A DNA stretch of 64,000 nucleotides from Chitinophaga sp. YR627 (GCF_900114995.1 NZ_FOUX01000004.1:868001-932000); one strand, 5' to 3'; counted from the first letter of the stretch, positions 42,028-51,589 are shown. Notes: generated by a model not told the origin, from the sequence alone. Translations and numbers: made by a program.

Positions 42028-43725
42028 ATGGCAGAAACAACAAGTGATGAGTATTATCAGATAAGCAGGGCCGCCGACCTTGCTTTGAGCAAAGTATCCA
42101 TCTTCCAGAGAACCGTGATGTCAAACAATAATACCCTGAGTTCGTCTTTAAGCGAACTCAGGGAAAACATCACGCAGATCGAAATAACCAGCGCCAGAGC
42201 CTCTTCATCCGCATCTGCTCAGATTGGGAAAAAGACCAAAGAAGAAAAGAAAGATGATAAAGACAAAGGCGAAGAATTCGAGGTAGATGGTATCATCAAA
42301 GGTGGAACAGCCATGCTCAAAATGGCGATGGACCTGCAACAGACACAGGTGGCCTTTCAACAATTCACCGGCAGCGCTACCACTGCAAAAGCACTGATAG
42401 GTAGCCTGCAGGAAATGGGAGTCGCTACTCCCTTCAGCAGCAGTGACCTGATGAAAAACGCAGAAGCATTGCTGGCATCGGGTACCGCAGCAGCCAACGT
42501 CGTTCCTACATTGAGCCTCTTAGGTGATGCAAGCCGCGGTAACAAGGAAAAGCTCGACTCGCTGACTGCCGCCTTTAGTCAGGTGCAGACAGACGGTAAG
42601 CTGACTTCTGATACGATGGCTGAACTTGTAAAAGCAGGATTCAATCCACTGGAAGAAATATCCAGAACCTCAGGCATATCAATGACCAGATTACAAAGAG
42701 ACCTGGATGCCGGAAAGATCTCAACCGATCAGCTGACAAACTCTCTCATCTCAGCAACAGGCCCCGGCGGACAATTCTTTGGCGCTATGCAGGCTCAAAG
42801 TGAAACAGCAGCCGGAAGATGGCAGGCCTTCACAGAACGCCTCGAAAACGCAGGAACGACGCTGGGCACTGCGCTACTACCAGTTGCGACGGACTTTGTC
42901 AACAATGCGCTCATGCCAATGGCCGCGTTCCTTGAAACAACCGCCAACTGGATAGCAGAACATTCATCACTGGTGGGATTCCTCGCCGTAGTGATCGGTG
43001 GCGCCCTACTCGGTTATAAACTTTGGGCAATAGCACAAGGTGCTGTTAACCTCGTGATGAGCCTCAATCCCGTAGGACTGGTTGTCGCAGGAATTGTCGC
43101 ACTCGTAGCCGGTGTTATCTATGCCTGGAACACTTTCTCAGGATTCAGAGGAGCAGTCGTTGGCGTTTGGGAATGGTTGAAAGCCTTTGGTTCACTGATC
43201 AAAGACTATGTCATAGACAGGATTAAAGGCATGATCAGTGGCATCGCCGGCCTTGGACAGGCCATCATGTATATGTTCAAAGGTGATTGGAGCAAGGCAT
43301 GGGAAACAGGCAAGAGCGCGGTAAAAGACCTCGTAGGCGTTGACGCAAAAAAACATGCTGCTGAAAATGCCGGAAAACTTGGTTCCGCTTTCTCCAAAGG
43401 ATTTGATGACGGCGTAAAAATGAAGCCAATATCCCTGAAGAGCCTTATGCCTGCTACCGCTCCGACAACCAGGATGAAACCCACGGGAGACTACGGTTCA
43501 CTCGGTAAAACACCAGAACAAACAGGTGGCTTAGGCAATACCAAAGAAAAAGTCGATGGTATCACAAGTGGTGGAGCCCGTAATATCATTATCAATCTGC
43601 AAAAGCTTTTTGATAATATAAACATTAGCTCAACAACTGTACAGGAAGGCGTCAATGATATGGAGCAAATAGTAACAGAAGCTTTGCTCCGCGTTTTAAA
43701 TAGTGCTAACGTATTACCAGTTTAA
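42028..43725 (+). CDS. Tape measure protein
   Basis: The 565-residue protein has a charged N-terminal coiled region, a conserved TMP core (QVAFQQFTGSATTAKALIGSLQEMG, TPFSSSDLMKNAEALLASG, GKLTSDTMAELVKAGFNPLEEISRTSGIS) and hydrophobic segments (SLVGFLAVVIGGALLGYKLW, VGLVVAGIVALVAGVIYAW) typical of the part ejected into membranes. By the usual rule of about 0.15 nm per residue, the tail would be near 85 nm long. The C-terminus (NIIINLQKLFDNINI) probably binds the baseplate hub. Confidence 0.9.
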   Translation: MAETTSDEYYQISRAADLALSKVSIFQRTVMSNNNTLSSSLSELRENITQIEITSARASSSASAQIGKKTKEEKKDDKDKGEEFEVDGIIKGGTAMLKMAMDLQQTQVAFQQFTGSATTAKALIGSLQEMGVATPFSSSDLMKNAEALLASGTAAANVVPTLSLLGDASRGNKEKLDSLTAAFSQVQTDGKLTSDTMAELVKAGFNPLEEISRTSGISMTRLQRDLDAGKISTDQLTNSLISATGPGGQFFGAMQAQSETAAGRWQAFTERLENAGTTLGTALLPVATDFVNNALMPMAAFLETTANWIAEHSSLVGFLAVVIGGALLGYKLWAIAQGAVNLVMSLNPVGLVVAGIVALVAGVIYAWNTFSGFRGAVVGVWEWLKAFGSLIKDYVIDRIKGMISGIAGLGQAIMYMFKGDWSKAWETGKSAVKDLVGVDAKKHAAENAGKLGSAFSKGFDDGVKMKPISLKSLMPATAPTTRMKPTGDYGSLGKTPEQTGGLGNTKEKVDGITSGGARNIIINLQKLFDNINISSTTVQEGVNDMEQIVTEALLRVLNSANVLPV

Positions 43726-43727
43726 CT

Positions 43728-44258
43728 ATGGCAGCAAGTTTCGATATAAAAAAGATCTTCAGAGAATCGTGGGGGTACCAACCTCCCATCTTTGATGTGG
43801 CTCTTCAGCCTGAACAATCAATTACAAGTGCCGATTTCTTCGCCAAAGGTCTTTACGGACGGCCTTACTTCATGCCGGTAACACTGGGAAAAGTAGAACT
43901 TCCCAATCCTGTTATCCGTGTCACGAGCAAAAAGACCATTGTTGAAACCGTTCTCGTAGGCCGCCCCGGCACCGTGAAGGAACTAATCGGACAGGAAGAT
44001 TACAAGATCAATATTAAAGGCATCATCGTCACGGAGAACAATAATTATCCTGAAGATGATATCAAGAAAATACACGGGCTCTATACACAAAACATTGCCC
44101 ACCGTATCACCAGTCCACTGACAAATCTGCTGCTTGGTGAAGGCGCCAGTGTTGTCATCACTGATCTGACCTGGCCTGAAATAAGCGGCATACAGAACGT
44201 CAAGACCTATGAAATGAACCTGATCAGCGACATTCCATTTGATTTAATTCTTAAATAA
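43728..44258 (+). CDS. Tail/baseplate protein (DUF6046-like)
   Basis: The 176-residue protein has the mark FDVALQPEQSITSADFFAKGLYGRPYFMPVTLG, then a conserved basic middle (RVTSKKTIVETVLVGRPGTVKELIGQEDYKINIKG) that resembles DNA-circularisation-type or XkdP-like proteins that link the tube to the hub. Similar proteins occur in Bacteroidota contractile phages, from memory. It starts two bases after the tape measure stop and overlaps the hub gene by one base. The precise role is unproven. Confidence 0.7.
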   Translation: MAASFDIKKIFRESWGYQPPIFDVALQPEQSITSADFFAKGLYGRPYFMPVTLGKVELPNPVIRVTSKKTIVETVLVGRPGTVKELIGQEDYKINIKGIIVTENNNYPEDDIKKIHGLYTQNIAHRITSPLTNLLLGEGASVVITDLTWPEISGIQNVKTYEMNLISDIPFDLILK

Positions 44259-45265
44259 TGTTCACACTCAAATGTAAAATCATAATAGGTGACTACAAGC
44301 TCTTCGCAGTAACAGATGTGAAAATAAAAAGAAGTATCTATTCGTTTGTCGACACCGCTACTATTACACTGCCCGCGTCTGCCCGCTTACAGAGTGAAGC
44401 TACTAACGCTCCAAAGTCTGTTTCAACCGCCGCTACCTTCAAGGAAGGTGATAAGGTTGAGATATGGCTGGGATACGATAACAATCTCCAGCGTGAATTT
44501 AAAGGCTTTGTAAAAAGGGTGAATGCCGCGACCCCTTGTGAGATCGAATGTGAAGGTTATAGCTGGCAGCTAAGAGGCAAGAACGTACTCTGGTCAACAG
44601 AGAAAGGTAAAACGCCAAAGCTGAAAGACCTCCTGGCGACACTTGTCAAAGAGACAGATATTACCCTGAGTAAAAACATACCGGATATGGATGTGCAGCA
44701 AATCTCTGCAGGCAACCTCAGTGGAACAGATGTACTGGACTGGATTAAAGATAATCTTTTTCTCACCGTCTATTTTACAGAAAACGAACTGTATGCCGGA
44801 CTAGCCTTTATTGAGCAACGTGATAGTACACCTGTTAAATATAAGATCGGCGTTAATGTCGTGAAAGATGATCAGCTGAAATTCAGAAAAGCAGAAGATG
44901 CAAAAATCAGGGTGAATGCCATCTCCTTTGACAAGAAAAATGTAGCCGTTAAGGGTGTAGGAGGCGATCCAAATGGAGCGATCCGAACCATCTTTCTTCC
45001 ACACAACCAAACCCAGGAGCAGGTCAACCAAACGGCGAAATCAAAAGCAAACGAGCTGAGATATACCGGTGTTGAAGGGAAAATGATCGGATTCCTGGAA
45101 CCTTTTGCCCTTCCTGGTTACAGAGTAATTCTTGAGGACCGTAACTACGGCGAACGGGAAGGCACCTATCTGCTGGAAAGTACTGAAGTAAGATTTGGCC
45201 CGGGCGGAGGCAGAAGGACCTGTGACATAGGTGTTAGAATAGACAATAAAACAAGCAAAAAATGA
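44258..45265 (+). CDS. Baseplate hub protein (gpD/gp27-like)
   Basis: The 335-residue protein resembles late-control D/hub proteins: beta-rich N-terminus (CKIIIGDYKLFAVTDVKIKRSIYSFVDTATITLP), GDKVEIWLGYDNN, a middle domain (LKDLLATLVKETDITLSK, GTDVLDWIKDNLFLTVYF) and a C-terminal ring domain (AKSKANELRYTGVEGKMIGFLEPFALPGYRVILED). Three copies should close the end of the tube and carry the spike. It shares an ATGA overlap with the next gene. Confidence 0.82.
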   Translation: MFTLKCKIIIGDYKLFAVTDVKIKRSIYSFVDTATITLPASARLQSEATNAPKSVSTAATFKEGDKVEIWLGYDNNLQREFKGFVKRVNAATPCEIECEGYSWQLRGKNVLWSTEKGKTPKLKDLLATLVKETDITLSKNIPDMDVQQISAGNLSGTDVLDWIKDNLFLTVYFTENELYAGLAFIEQRDSTPVKYKIGVNVVKDDQLKFRKAEDAKIRVNAISFDKKNVAVKGVGGDPNGAIRTIFLPHNQTQEQVNQTAKSKANELRYTGVEGKMIGFLEPFALPGYRVILEDRNYGEREGTYLLESTEVRFGPGGGRRTCDIGVRIDNKTSKK

Positions 45266-45729
45266 GCAGACAACAGTCACAGCTGATTGAAGCACTCAGG
45301 ATTCTTGGCAGGGAAAAGGCGACCATTATACCCGCACAGGTTGAAACGTCAGATAAAGCAAAAGGGACCATTGACGTGATCACCTTTGAAGGTTTGAAAA
45401 TACCCGATGTACGTCTGCGTTCCATCATCGAAGAGGATGAAAAAGGTGTGCTTACATTTCCGGCTGAAAAGACCAGTGTGCTGATCGCAAGGATCAATAA
45501 AAGCGATAACTACGTTGTCGTTAGCATACAGGAACCAGAAATGATAAAATGTAAGGTCGGCGAAAAATACCTGGAGCTCGATAAAGACGGACTCCAAGTA
45601 AGTGCCGGCGACGACACCCTGAAGAAATGCCTCGACGATCTCTTAGATGAGATCATCACGATCTACGCACCGATGAATAAGGCCGCATTCACAGCTATCA
45701 AAGACAGATTAGCTAAACTTTTAAAATAA
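45262..45729 (+). CDS. Tail spike/baseplate V-like protein
   Basis: The 155-residue protein begins with a helix (LIEALRILGREKATIIPAQVETSD) followed by an OB-like region (AKGTIDVITFEGLKIPDVRLRSIIEEDEKGVLTFPAEKTSVLIARIN) and a short beta-helix segment (KVGEKYLELDKDGLQVSAGDDTLKKCLDDLLDEI). It matches the gpV/Mu gp45 type of cell-puncturing spike. No PAAR tip is seen. It is the shortest plausible form, so a partner protein may provide the tip. Confidence 0.65.
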   Translation: MSRQQSQLIEALRILGREKATIIPAQVETSDKAKGTIDVITFEGLKIPDVRLRSIIEEDEKGVLTFPAEKTSVLIARINKSDNYVVVSIQEPEMIKCKVGEKYLELDKDGLQVSAGDDTLKKCLDDLLDEIITIYAPMNKAAFTAIKDRLAKLLK

Positions 45730-45733
45730 TCAT

Positions 45734-45952
45734 ATGCCCCTGAACAAAAGCGGACTGGAACAAAGTATCAAAAATGCTTTCAAAAGTATGAGAGACGGAG
45801 ATACTGACGAAGAAAAAGGCCTGGACGCGCTTTGCAGTAAAATCGCAGACGCCGTGGACACCTATGTTAAAACAGCCCAGATTAATTACACCGCCGGTCT
45901 GACGACCGCTAATGGTCCGGTAACCGGCGTATTCAACGGTACTTTATCATGA
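45734..45952 (+). CDS. Small tailocin protein, unknown
   Basis: The 72-residue protein has a helical N-terminal half (KSGLEQSIKNAFKSMRDGDTDEEKGLDALCSKIADAVDTYV) and a Gly/Thr-rich end (AGLTTANGPVTGVFNGTLS). Its stop overlaps the next start by 4 bases. It could be a spike or wedge accessory protein; no family is recognised. Confidence 0.6.
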   Translation: MPLNKSGLEQSIKNAFKSMRDGDTDEEKGLDALCSKIADAVDTYVKTAQINYTAGLTTANGPVTGVFNGTLS

Positions 45953-46242
45953 AAGATATATTGTTAACAGAAGACCTGGACCTGGATATACATGGAGGCG
46001 ATCTGACAATCGGAAACAGCGATCTGCAACAACAGGAGCTGTTACTGATCAACAACAAGGGAAACATAAAGGAATTCCCTACTGTCGGAGTCGACGCCTT
46101 CAGTTTCCTGCAGGACAACAACACTTCGTCGTTGCTGCAGGAGATACGCAGACAATTCTCTGCTGATGGCATGGAAGTAAAAGCGATCAATATCACAGAT
46201 ACCGGTCAGCTAAATATTGATGCGACTTATGGAAACAGTTAA
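45949..46242 (+). CDS. Baseplate wedge protein (gp25/Mu gp46-like)
   Basis: The 97-residue protein fits the gp25/gp46 type: DILLTEDLDLDIHGGDLTIGNSDLQQQELLLINNKGNIKEFPTVGVDAFSFL, then LLQEIRRQFSADGMEVKAINI. The pattern of a short strand, a basic turn and G-V-x-x-x-x-F-L matches proteins that nucleate the sheath at the baseplate. It overlaps the next gene by 14 bases. Confidence 0.75.
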   Translation: MKDILLTEDLDLDIHGGDLTIGNSDLQQQELLLINNKGNIKEFPTVGVDAFSFLQDNNTSSLLQEIRRQFSADGMEVKAINITDTGQLNIDATYGNS

Positions 46243-46537
46243 TGTAAAACCCCACCAGTGCCTGCTGGATCTCTCCATGCAACTGAAAGGCAGCATTGAC
46301 GCACTCTTCGACTTTGCAATTGCGAATGGTATAAGTATTACCGACGACCTCAAATCTGGCAGTACGCTATGGGTTCCCGACAGAGCCATCATTGACCGCC
46401 GCACATTCCAGACATTGAAAGATGAAGAGGCAATACCCGCCAACGCTTACACTACCGAAGACGAAGCAGCTATCAAAGGTGGCATCGGTTATATGGGGAT
46501 ACAGGTGGATCTCCGTGTAAGTCAAAACCAAGAGTAA
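46229..46537 (+). CDS. LysM-like baseplate protein (gpX-type)
   Basis: The 102-residue product from METVNVKPHQ contains a LysM-like fold: VKPHQCLLDLSMQLKGSIDALFDFAIANGISITDDLKSGSTLWVP, with the typical 'LSxxLKGSxxxLxxxAxxNGIxxxxxLxxGxxLxVP' spacing. Small LysM proteins of this kind (P2 gpX, T4 gp53) stabilise the tail tip or wedge. Its C-terminal half is polar and unknown. An ATG earlier in the frame at 46217 is less likely. Confidence 0.75.
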   Translation: METVNVKPHQCLLDLSMQLKGSIDALFDFAIANGISITDDLKSGSTLWVPDRAIIDRRTFQTLKDEEAIPANAYTTEDEAAIKGGIGYMGIQVDLRVSQNQE

Positions 46538-46546
46538 AAAACTATT

Positions 46547-47389
46547 ATGGCAAGAACAATCACCGAAATACAGAACGATATGATCAGCAGGATCACAGCA
46601 ACTGCCGGACTGACTGATCTCAACAGCACCAGCAAAACGGCTGTATGGCGCATGTGGACCTACATCGTGGCAGTAGCTGTATGGGCGCTTGAAAACCTGT
46701 TCGATCTCCATAAAAACGAGGTGAACACGCTCATCAACGAAAAAGCGCCACACAGCTTACGCTGGTATGCCAACAAAGCAAAAGACTTTCAGTACGGTTC
46801 TGAACTTGTCGATGGAGAAGACTATTATAATAATACAACTCTCTCTGAAGAAGAAGTAACGAAAAGAAAGATCATTGCCTTCAGTGCAATCGTGGAACAG
46901 GCCAAAGGTTTACGCCTCAAAGTGGCCAGAATTGTATCTGATGACCTGGATGCACTCAGCAATATCCAGCTGGCCTCTTTCGAAGCGTACATGAACCGCA
47001 TCAAAGATGCAGGTGTTAATCCACTCATCATTGAAAGTCTGCCAGCCGACAATTTAAAACTGACGCTGAACATTTACTACAATCCACTCGTGCTTGATAA
47101 TACAGGTGCAAGACTGGATGGCACAGACCCCAATCCTGTAGGAAAGAAAATAAAGGACTACCTGAAAAACCTTCCCTTCAACGGTACAATGGTACTGGCT
47201 TATCTCGTAGATGCATTACAGCAGGTGGATGGTGTGGTGATCCCTCATATTGTGCAGGCACAGGCAAGATACGGTGCGCTTCCTTATACCGCATTTGACG
47301 TGAAATACAGTCCGGATGCCGGTTACCTGAGGATCCTGAATGAAACCGATCTGCAGATCTCCTATACCCCACAAAGCGCAATCATATGA
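46547..47389 (+). CDS. Baseplate J-like wedge protein (Mu gp47-like)
   Basis: The 280-residue protein has the J-like arrangement: N-terminal helix with ITEIQNDMISRI, a central domain with VVEQ-like IVEQAKGLRLKVAR, then the conserved C-terminal half (LKLTLNIYYNPLVLDN, VGKKIKDYLKNLPFNGTMVLAYLVDALQQVDGVVIPHIVQAQARYG). Six or twelve copies should form the wedge ring. It shares an ATGA overlap with the next gene. Confidence 0.85.
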   Translation: MARTITEIQNDMISRITATAGLTDLNSTSKTAVWRMWTYIVAVAVWALENLFDLHKNEVNTLINEKAPHSLRWYANKAKDFQYGSELVDGEDYYNNTTLSEEEVTKRKIIAFSAIVEQAKGLRLKVARIVSDDLDALSNIQLASFEAYMNRIKDAGVNPLIIESLPADNLKLTLNIYYNPLVLDNTGARLDGTDPNPVGKKIKDYLKNLPFNGTMVLAYLVDALQQVDGVVIPHIVQAQARYGALPYTAFDVKYSPDAGYLRILNETDLQISYTPQSAII

Positions 47390-47871
47390 GTAAACTATTC
47401 GAGGTAGATCTTCCCAAACTCGTCAGGCTCTTAGTGCCGCCAAGGATGAGGAAGATGAAACATGTAGCATGGCTACAGGCTTTAACAAATCCTGTAAACT
47501 ACCTATACCAGCAGTTCAGGCGCAACAGGGACGCAAACCTTTACCGGCTCTACATCACCCCACAGGTAGTGTATATGGAAAAGTTACTGAACGACAGATA
47601 TGATATATCAGGACGCAGGATCCGCATAAAAGATGCATTGGTCTATGACGCTGAATATCTGTATCAGGAACAGGAACTCAAACCAGTATACATCTACAGA
47701 GAAGAAGAAAACAAGCCGGTATATCTCTTTACAGATGATGAAATAGGCAGCGACTCCGTCGATTTCTTTGTGCTGGTACCGTCAGATCTGACCTTCAATG
47801 ACAATGAAATGGCAGCATTGATCGACAACTATAAACTGGCCGGCAAGCGATATAAAATTCAAAAAGTATGA
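47386..47871 (+). CDS. Tail protein I-like wedge component (Mu gp48-like)
   Basis: The 161-residue protein directly follows the J-like gene, the usual place of gpI/gp48. It has LPKLVRLLVPPRMRKMKHVAWLQALTNPVNYLYQQFRRNRDANLYRL and a beta-rich end with DFFVLVPSDLTFNDNEMAALIDNYKLAGKRYKI, the final ridge seen in proteins that connect wedge and fibre. The assignment is based mainly on order and general pattern. ATGA overlap couples it to the collar fibre gene. Confidence 0.65.
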   Translation: MSKLFEVDLPKLVRLLVPPRMRKMKHVAWLQALTNPVNYLYQQFRRNRDANLYRLYITPQVVYMEKLLNDRYDISGRRIRIKDALVYDAEYLYQEQELKPVYIYREEENKPVYLFTDDEIGSDSVDFFVLVPSDLTFNDNEMAALIDNYKLAGKRYKIQKV

Positions 47872-48737
47872 ACAAAGTAGAACAACTCACAAATCTCGGC
47901 GGGTTTCCTATGACCCAGTATACGCTGGACTTCATGCAGCAGTCATACCGGGATGCACTGGGCGCACTGGCCAAACTTGTTGGCAGCGCTGTAATAGTGT
48001 CAGGTATGGAAGAAACCGGCAACAATGTGGCTAACGGATGGATCAGCTACAACGGGGAACTGATTCCCTTCACAGGTGGCCCTAAACAATCAACCTGGAT
48101 CATTGAAGATATAACAGAAGATCGCCTCTTTGCTGATCAGGTGAGCCGCACTGTTTATTTTACCCGCAAGGCAAGGTTTGCAGCAGGCGGTATCAACTAC
48201 AGCAACCTGCAACGTATAGAAACGCTGATAGGATTGAAAGGTGTGATAGCTTCACTGGACAACCGTCTTACACAACAGGTACTGAACGTATGGAAAAGAG
48301 GCGACATCATTGAGGTGGATTGCAGTACGGCCTATATACAAACAAACTTTGATGGCACAGGCCTCGGAAGAAATGAAAGAACAGGCTGGGCTATCTGTAA
48401 TGGTAACAACGGCACCAGAAATCGCGGAAGCAGATTCCCTGTTGGTTATGATCCATCCAGAGGTGAATATAATACTGTCGGTAATATCGGCGGACAGGAA
48501 GCGGTAACGCTCTCTGTTGGACAGCTGCCGCCTCACATGCACTATGGTAACAAACAAGTCTCCGCACGGGGATGGCCTGATGATTCCGGAGACAGAACAG
48601 ACAACTATTATTACATCCACTCTTCCAGAGATAGCTGGCAGTTCATGCAAACCTTTGACACGGCCTACACAGGGTCAGGACAATCGCACGAAAACCGTCC
48701 GCCTTACATTGTTACGCTCTGGATAATGAAATTATAA
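47868..48737 (+). CDS. Tail collar-domain fibre protein
   Basis: The 289-residue protein has an N-terminal attachment part (LGGFPMTQYTLDFMQQSYRDALGALAKLVGSAVIVSG) and a C-terminal collar/MdpB-like domain: GWAICNGNNGTRNRGSRFPVGYD, GGQEAVTLSVGQLPPHMHYGN and HENRPPYIVTLWIMKL. These domains occur in short tail fibres and in phage proteins that bind cell-surface polysaccharide. It is the first of a series of fibre genes and may be the short, baseplate-proximal fibre. Confidence 0.85.
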   Translation: MNKVEQLTNLGGFPMTQYTLDFMQQSYRDALGALAKLVGSAVIVSGMEETGNNVANGWISYNGELIPFTGGPKQSTWIIEDITEDRLFADQVSRTVYFTRKARFAAGGINYSNLQRIETLIGLKGVIASLDNRLTQQVLNVWKRGDIIEVDCSTAYIQTNFDGTGLGRNERTGWAICNGNNGTRNRGSRFPVGYDPSRGEYNTVGNIGGQEAVTLSVGQLPPHMHYGNKQVSARGWPDDSGDRTDNYYYIHSSRDSWQFMQTFDTAYTGSGQSHENRPPYIVTLWIMKL

Positions 48738-48741
48738 CAAC

Positions 48742-49197
48742 ATGGCAATACGTGAACGTAATAAACTAAAAGGCTGGTTCCAGACAGGAGATTATCCTAC
48801 GCAGGACCAGTTCTGGGACTGGCTTGACAGCTTCGTGCATAAGTCAGAAGATCAGCTGGAGATCGACAACATAGCCGGACTACGCAGTCTGCTTGCCGCC
48901 AAGGCCGACCTGGAAGCATATCTCATCCTGTATCAGCAAGTGCAGGATATGACTGCCGCCGGCGTAAAAATAAGAAGGCCGGATGTGTTGTTCCCGCTGT
49001 CTGATGAAGAACTGAATATACAGTATCCGGACGCATTACCAGGCACCCAGATCATCTGCCCTTCCATAGATGGCGGCGGAGAAGTCTATGAGAAATTTGA
49101 CCAGGAGACAAATAGCTGGTTCAGATTATACATGACCAAAGGCTCATCTGGCAACCCTGGCGTCATCGCTGGTATTGAACTGGACAGTTTCGTTTAG
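48742..49197 (+). CDS. Fibre adaptor with N-terminal docking module
   Basis: The 151-residue protein begins MAIRERNKLKGWFQTGDYP and continues QFWDWLDSFVHKSEDQLEIDN, a module shared with the fibre at 51675 (about two thirds identical over 60 residues). The shared part probably docks to the baseplate. The rest is a small beta domain. It lacks a long fibre shaft, so it may serve as an adaptor for the GH16-like protein encoded 22 bases downstream, or as a short fibre itself. Confidence 0.7.
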   Translation: MAIRERNKLKGWFQTGDYPTQDQFWDWLDSFVHKSEDQLEIDNIAGLRSLLAAKADLEAYLILYQQVQDMTAAGVKIRRPDVLFPLSDEELNIQYPDALPGTQIICPSIDGGGEVYEKFDQETNSWFRLYMTKGSSGNPGVIAGIELDSFV

Positions 49198-49219
49198 TCA
49201 TCCTGTTAAACTACCTAAA

Positions 49220-51589
49220 ATGAACTTTGAGCTAAAAAAAATAAACTGGGAGCCCGGCAAAGCACCATCACAACTACAGCTGATGACGCTGCGCATCAGG
49301 AAGAAAAGTGATGATGACGATGAGAGCTACTACACGACTATTACAGACGCCCTGCAGGTACACGCTGATGGTACGATATTAAATCCACCCATCATCAGCG
49401 ACCTGGAAGAAGAAACAAACTATGTGCTCCGCGTATTGAACAACGACCCTGCTGGTGGAAAATTTGATATGGTGTTTACAACGCCCGGGACATTTGAGAC
49501 CGAGACTTTCACGCCATCCTATTATCCCAATTCCGAGGTGATGTACACCGCAGATAGTAATATCAGGGGTGCGATGTTACCGCCTAAATCCGGCGCTTAT
49601 TACAGCCTGGACTATACAGCCGCGGATTGGTTCGAGACTTATAACGATGCAATTCTGTCCGTTGACACCGTGTTTGAGAAAAAACAGGATATGGCAGGTA
49701 TTAAGTTACAGACCCCGTCTGACTATGTAATTTTTGCCATGGATGCAGGATTCCTGGAAGGGCTGAAAACGCAGTACGCATTAGGCCTCCATTTCTATGT
49801 AGATGCAGCAGATCTGCCGGCAACCGGCAGATGGCCGCTGATCTCCTTTGGCGCTCCGCCAGACAGAGATGGTGTGTCAGTATATGTAAACTGCGAAACC
49901 AAAAAAGTGCATTGGGCACAACAAAGGAATGTAACCATACAGGAGATCGTAAGCACTGAACCGATCAAACTGGGCGAATGGAACCAGGTACTTGTTTCCC
50001 GTCCAGCTGATATAAGTGCTTCAAAAATGTGGTTAAACACATCCGATACATCTACAGGAGCATTTACGACAGCCACTATACCCAATATCATATGGATGCT
50101 TGACTCTGTTAGTATCGGCGCTCCCGGAGGTGTCTTCAGTAAATACTACTATACAACACTGAATATAGATAATGTTATCGCTGAAAAATATCTCCGCCCA
50201 CCTTATCCGGTTGGCATACTGGAAGACTATTATGATGCAGAGAACAAATTTACAATCCCTACAAAAAACCTGGTTGTATTAGATAAGAATTATGTCCTGT
50301 GTTCACTACCAACTGATGCGCCCTCAGGCCGCAAATGGTTCTACTTCGAAGATAGCCTTGGTAAAAGAAGAAGGATAGAGGTCAACATACTACCGCTTGA
50401 AAAAATACAGTATCCGGTAGAAATGGATTTCAGTCCCGAAGGAGGTGGCGAATATTACTTCAAAGACCTCTACTATCCAAGAGCTACAGGATGGGGCGGC
50501 GCAAACGGCGGCGTATCGGAGAAACACATCTACACCCAAAACGGGCAGCTTGTGCTCGAAGCACATGGAGACCAATATAAAGGCACCTCCCGAGGATATA
50601 GACAAGGTGGTGGTCTGCAATATCATAATGATCAGCGCGACCCATCATTTGGTCTTCCATGGACTACAAGGGTTGGTGCGATGATCACCTCTAAAGACTA
50701 TTATGGTTATGGCCGCTATGTGGTGGAAGCCAAACTGCCCCGCGATATAGGCGTAGCGCCCAGTTTCTGGACAACTAACTACGGGAAAGTATACCCACGG
50801 GACCCGCGCTATGATCAGATACTGGCGCAGGGTTTACACAGGCAGGGCGATTTGCAGACAGGATATTATGTAGTGGAGGATAACCAGATCAATATGGATA
50901 TGCCCAGCAATAATGCCTCCTATATTTTCTACAATATTGAAGAAATGCTCGCCACTCATTATCACATGACATGGGAAGGCCAGCTGGTAGCAGTAGAAGA
51001 AGATGAAGACCCGGCAAACAATGGTACCTGGAAACTCAACAACACAGCTGCACCACAACTGCTGGAAAGCTGGACGAAAGTGAATAATGAAATACAACAT
51101 GTACATCAGCCACAGAAAGACAATATCATCTGTACCAACCGGAAAGGTGAGATTGGAGAGGGCAGAGGACTGATCACCTACAACAATCCATTCGAAGATG
51201 AATTTTTCTCTATGCTGACAAACATCGGCAAAGATGTGTGGGATGACGAATTCCATGAATTCAGATATGACTGGTATGCAGACAGGGTTGAATTTTACGT
51301 AGATGGCGAAATGATACAGGTGAATAAACACTTTGTACCTGACGTAGCGGGAAGATGGTCAATAGGCCTTTGGTTCCCTTCTGAGCCAGAACCACAACGT
51401 TCATGGCGGACAGACATAAGGACGGCATGGGCAGGACCAGTTGCAGACTGGAAATATCAGAAGATGTTTATTAAACGGATCGCACACACACCTTTCACGG
51501 ACGAAGAAGCCGGTGGCACAAATCGTCTCGTAGGTGAAAACGACCCTTTTGATGGATTACGGAGATATCCTGCACCTCCTCCTGCTTAA
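49220..51589 (+). CDS. Receptor-binding fibre with FnIII, LamG-like and inactivated GH16-like domains
   Basis: The 789-residue protein begins with a FnIII-like domain (to about residue 90), then a concanavalin-A/LamG-like domain (about 150-330: LGLHFYVDAADLP ... KLGEWNQVLVSRP), and a C-terminal GH16-like jelly roll (about 385-760: AMITSKDYYGYGRYVVEAKLPRD, VAPSFW, FHEFRYDWYADRVEFYVDGEMIQV). At the usual E-x-D-x-(x)-E active-site strand the sequence reads Q556-I-N558-M-D560, so each acid appears neutralised or shortened. It may bind a glycan on target cells rather than cleave it. A longer start at 49175 would overlap the adaptor gene and is less likely. Confidence 0.78.
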   Translation: MNFELKKINWEPGKAPSQLQLMTLRIRKKSDDDDESYYTTITDALQVHADGTILNPPIISDLEEETNYVLRVLNNDPAGGKFDMVFTTPGTFETETFTPSYYPNSEVMYTADSNIRGAMLPPKSGAYYSLDYTAADWFETYNDAILSVDTVFEKKQDMAGIKLQTPSDYVIFAMDAGFLEGLKTQYALGLHFYVDAADLPATGRWPLISFGAPPDRDGVSVYVNCETKKVHWAQQRNVTIQEIVSTEPIKLGEWNQVLVSRPADISASKMWLNTSDTSTGAFTTATIPNIIWMLDSVSIGAPGGVFSKYYYTTLNIDNVIAEKYLRPPYPVGILEDYYDAENKFTIPTKNLVVLDKNYVLCSLPTDAPSGRKWFYFEDSLGKRRRIEVNILPLEKIQYPVEMDFSPEGGGEYYFKDLYYPRATGWGGANGGVSEKHIYTQNGQLVLEAHGDQYKGTSRGYRQGGGLQYHNDQRDPSFGLPWTTRVGAMITSKDYYGYGRYVVEAKLPRDIGVAPSFWTTNYGKVYPRDPRYDQILAQGLHRQGDLQTGYYVVEDNQINMDMPSNNASYIFYNIEEMLATHYHMTWEGQLVAVEEDEDPANNGTWKLNNTAAPQLLESWTKVNNEIQHVHQPQKDNIICTNRKGEIGEGRGLITYNNPFEDEFFSMLTNIGKDVWDDEFHEFRYDWYADRVEFYVDGEMIQVNKHFVPDVAGRWSIGLWFPSEPEPQRSWRTDIRTAWAGPVADWKYQKMFIKRIAHTPFTDEEAGGTNRLVGENDPFDGLRRYPAPPPA

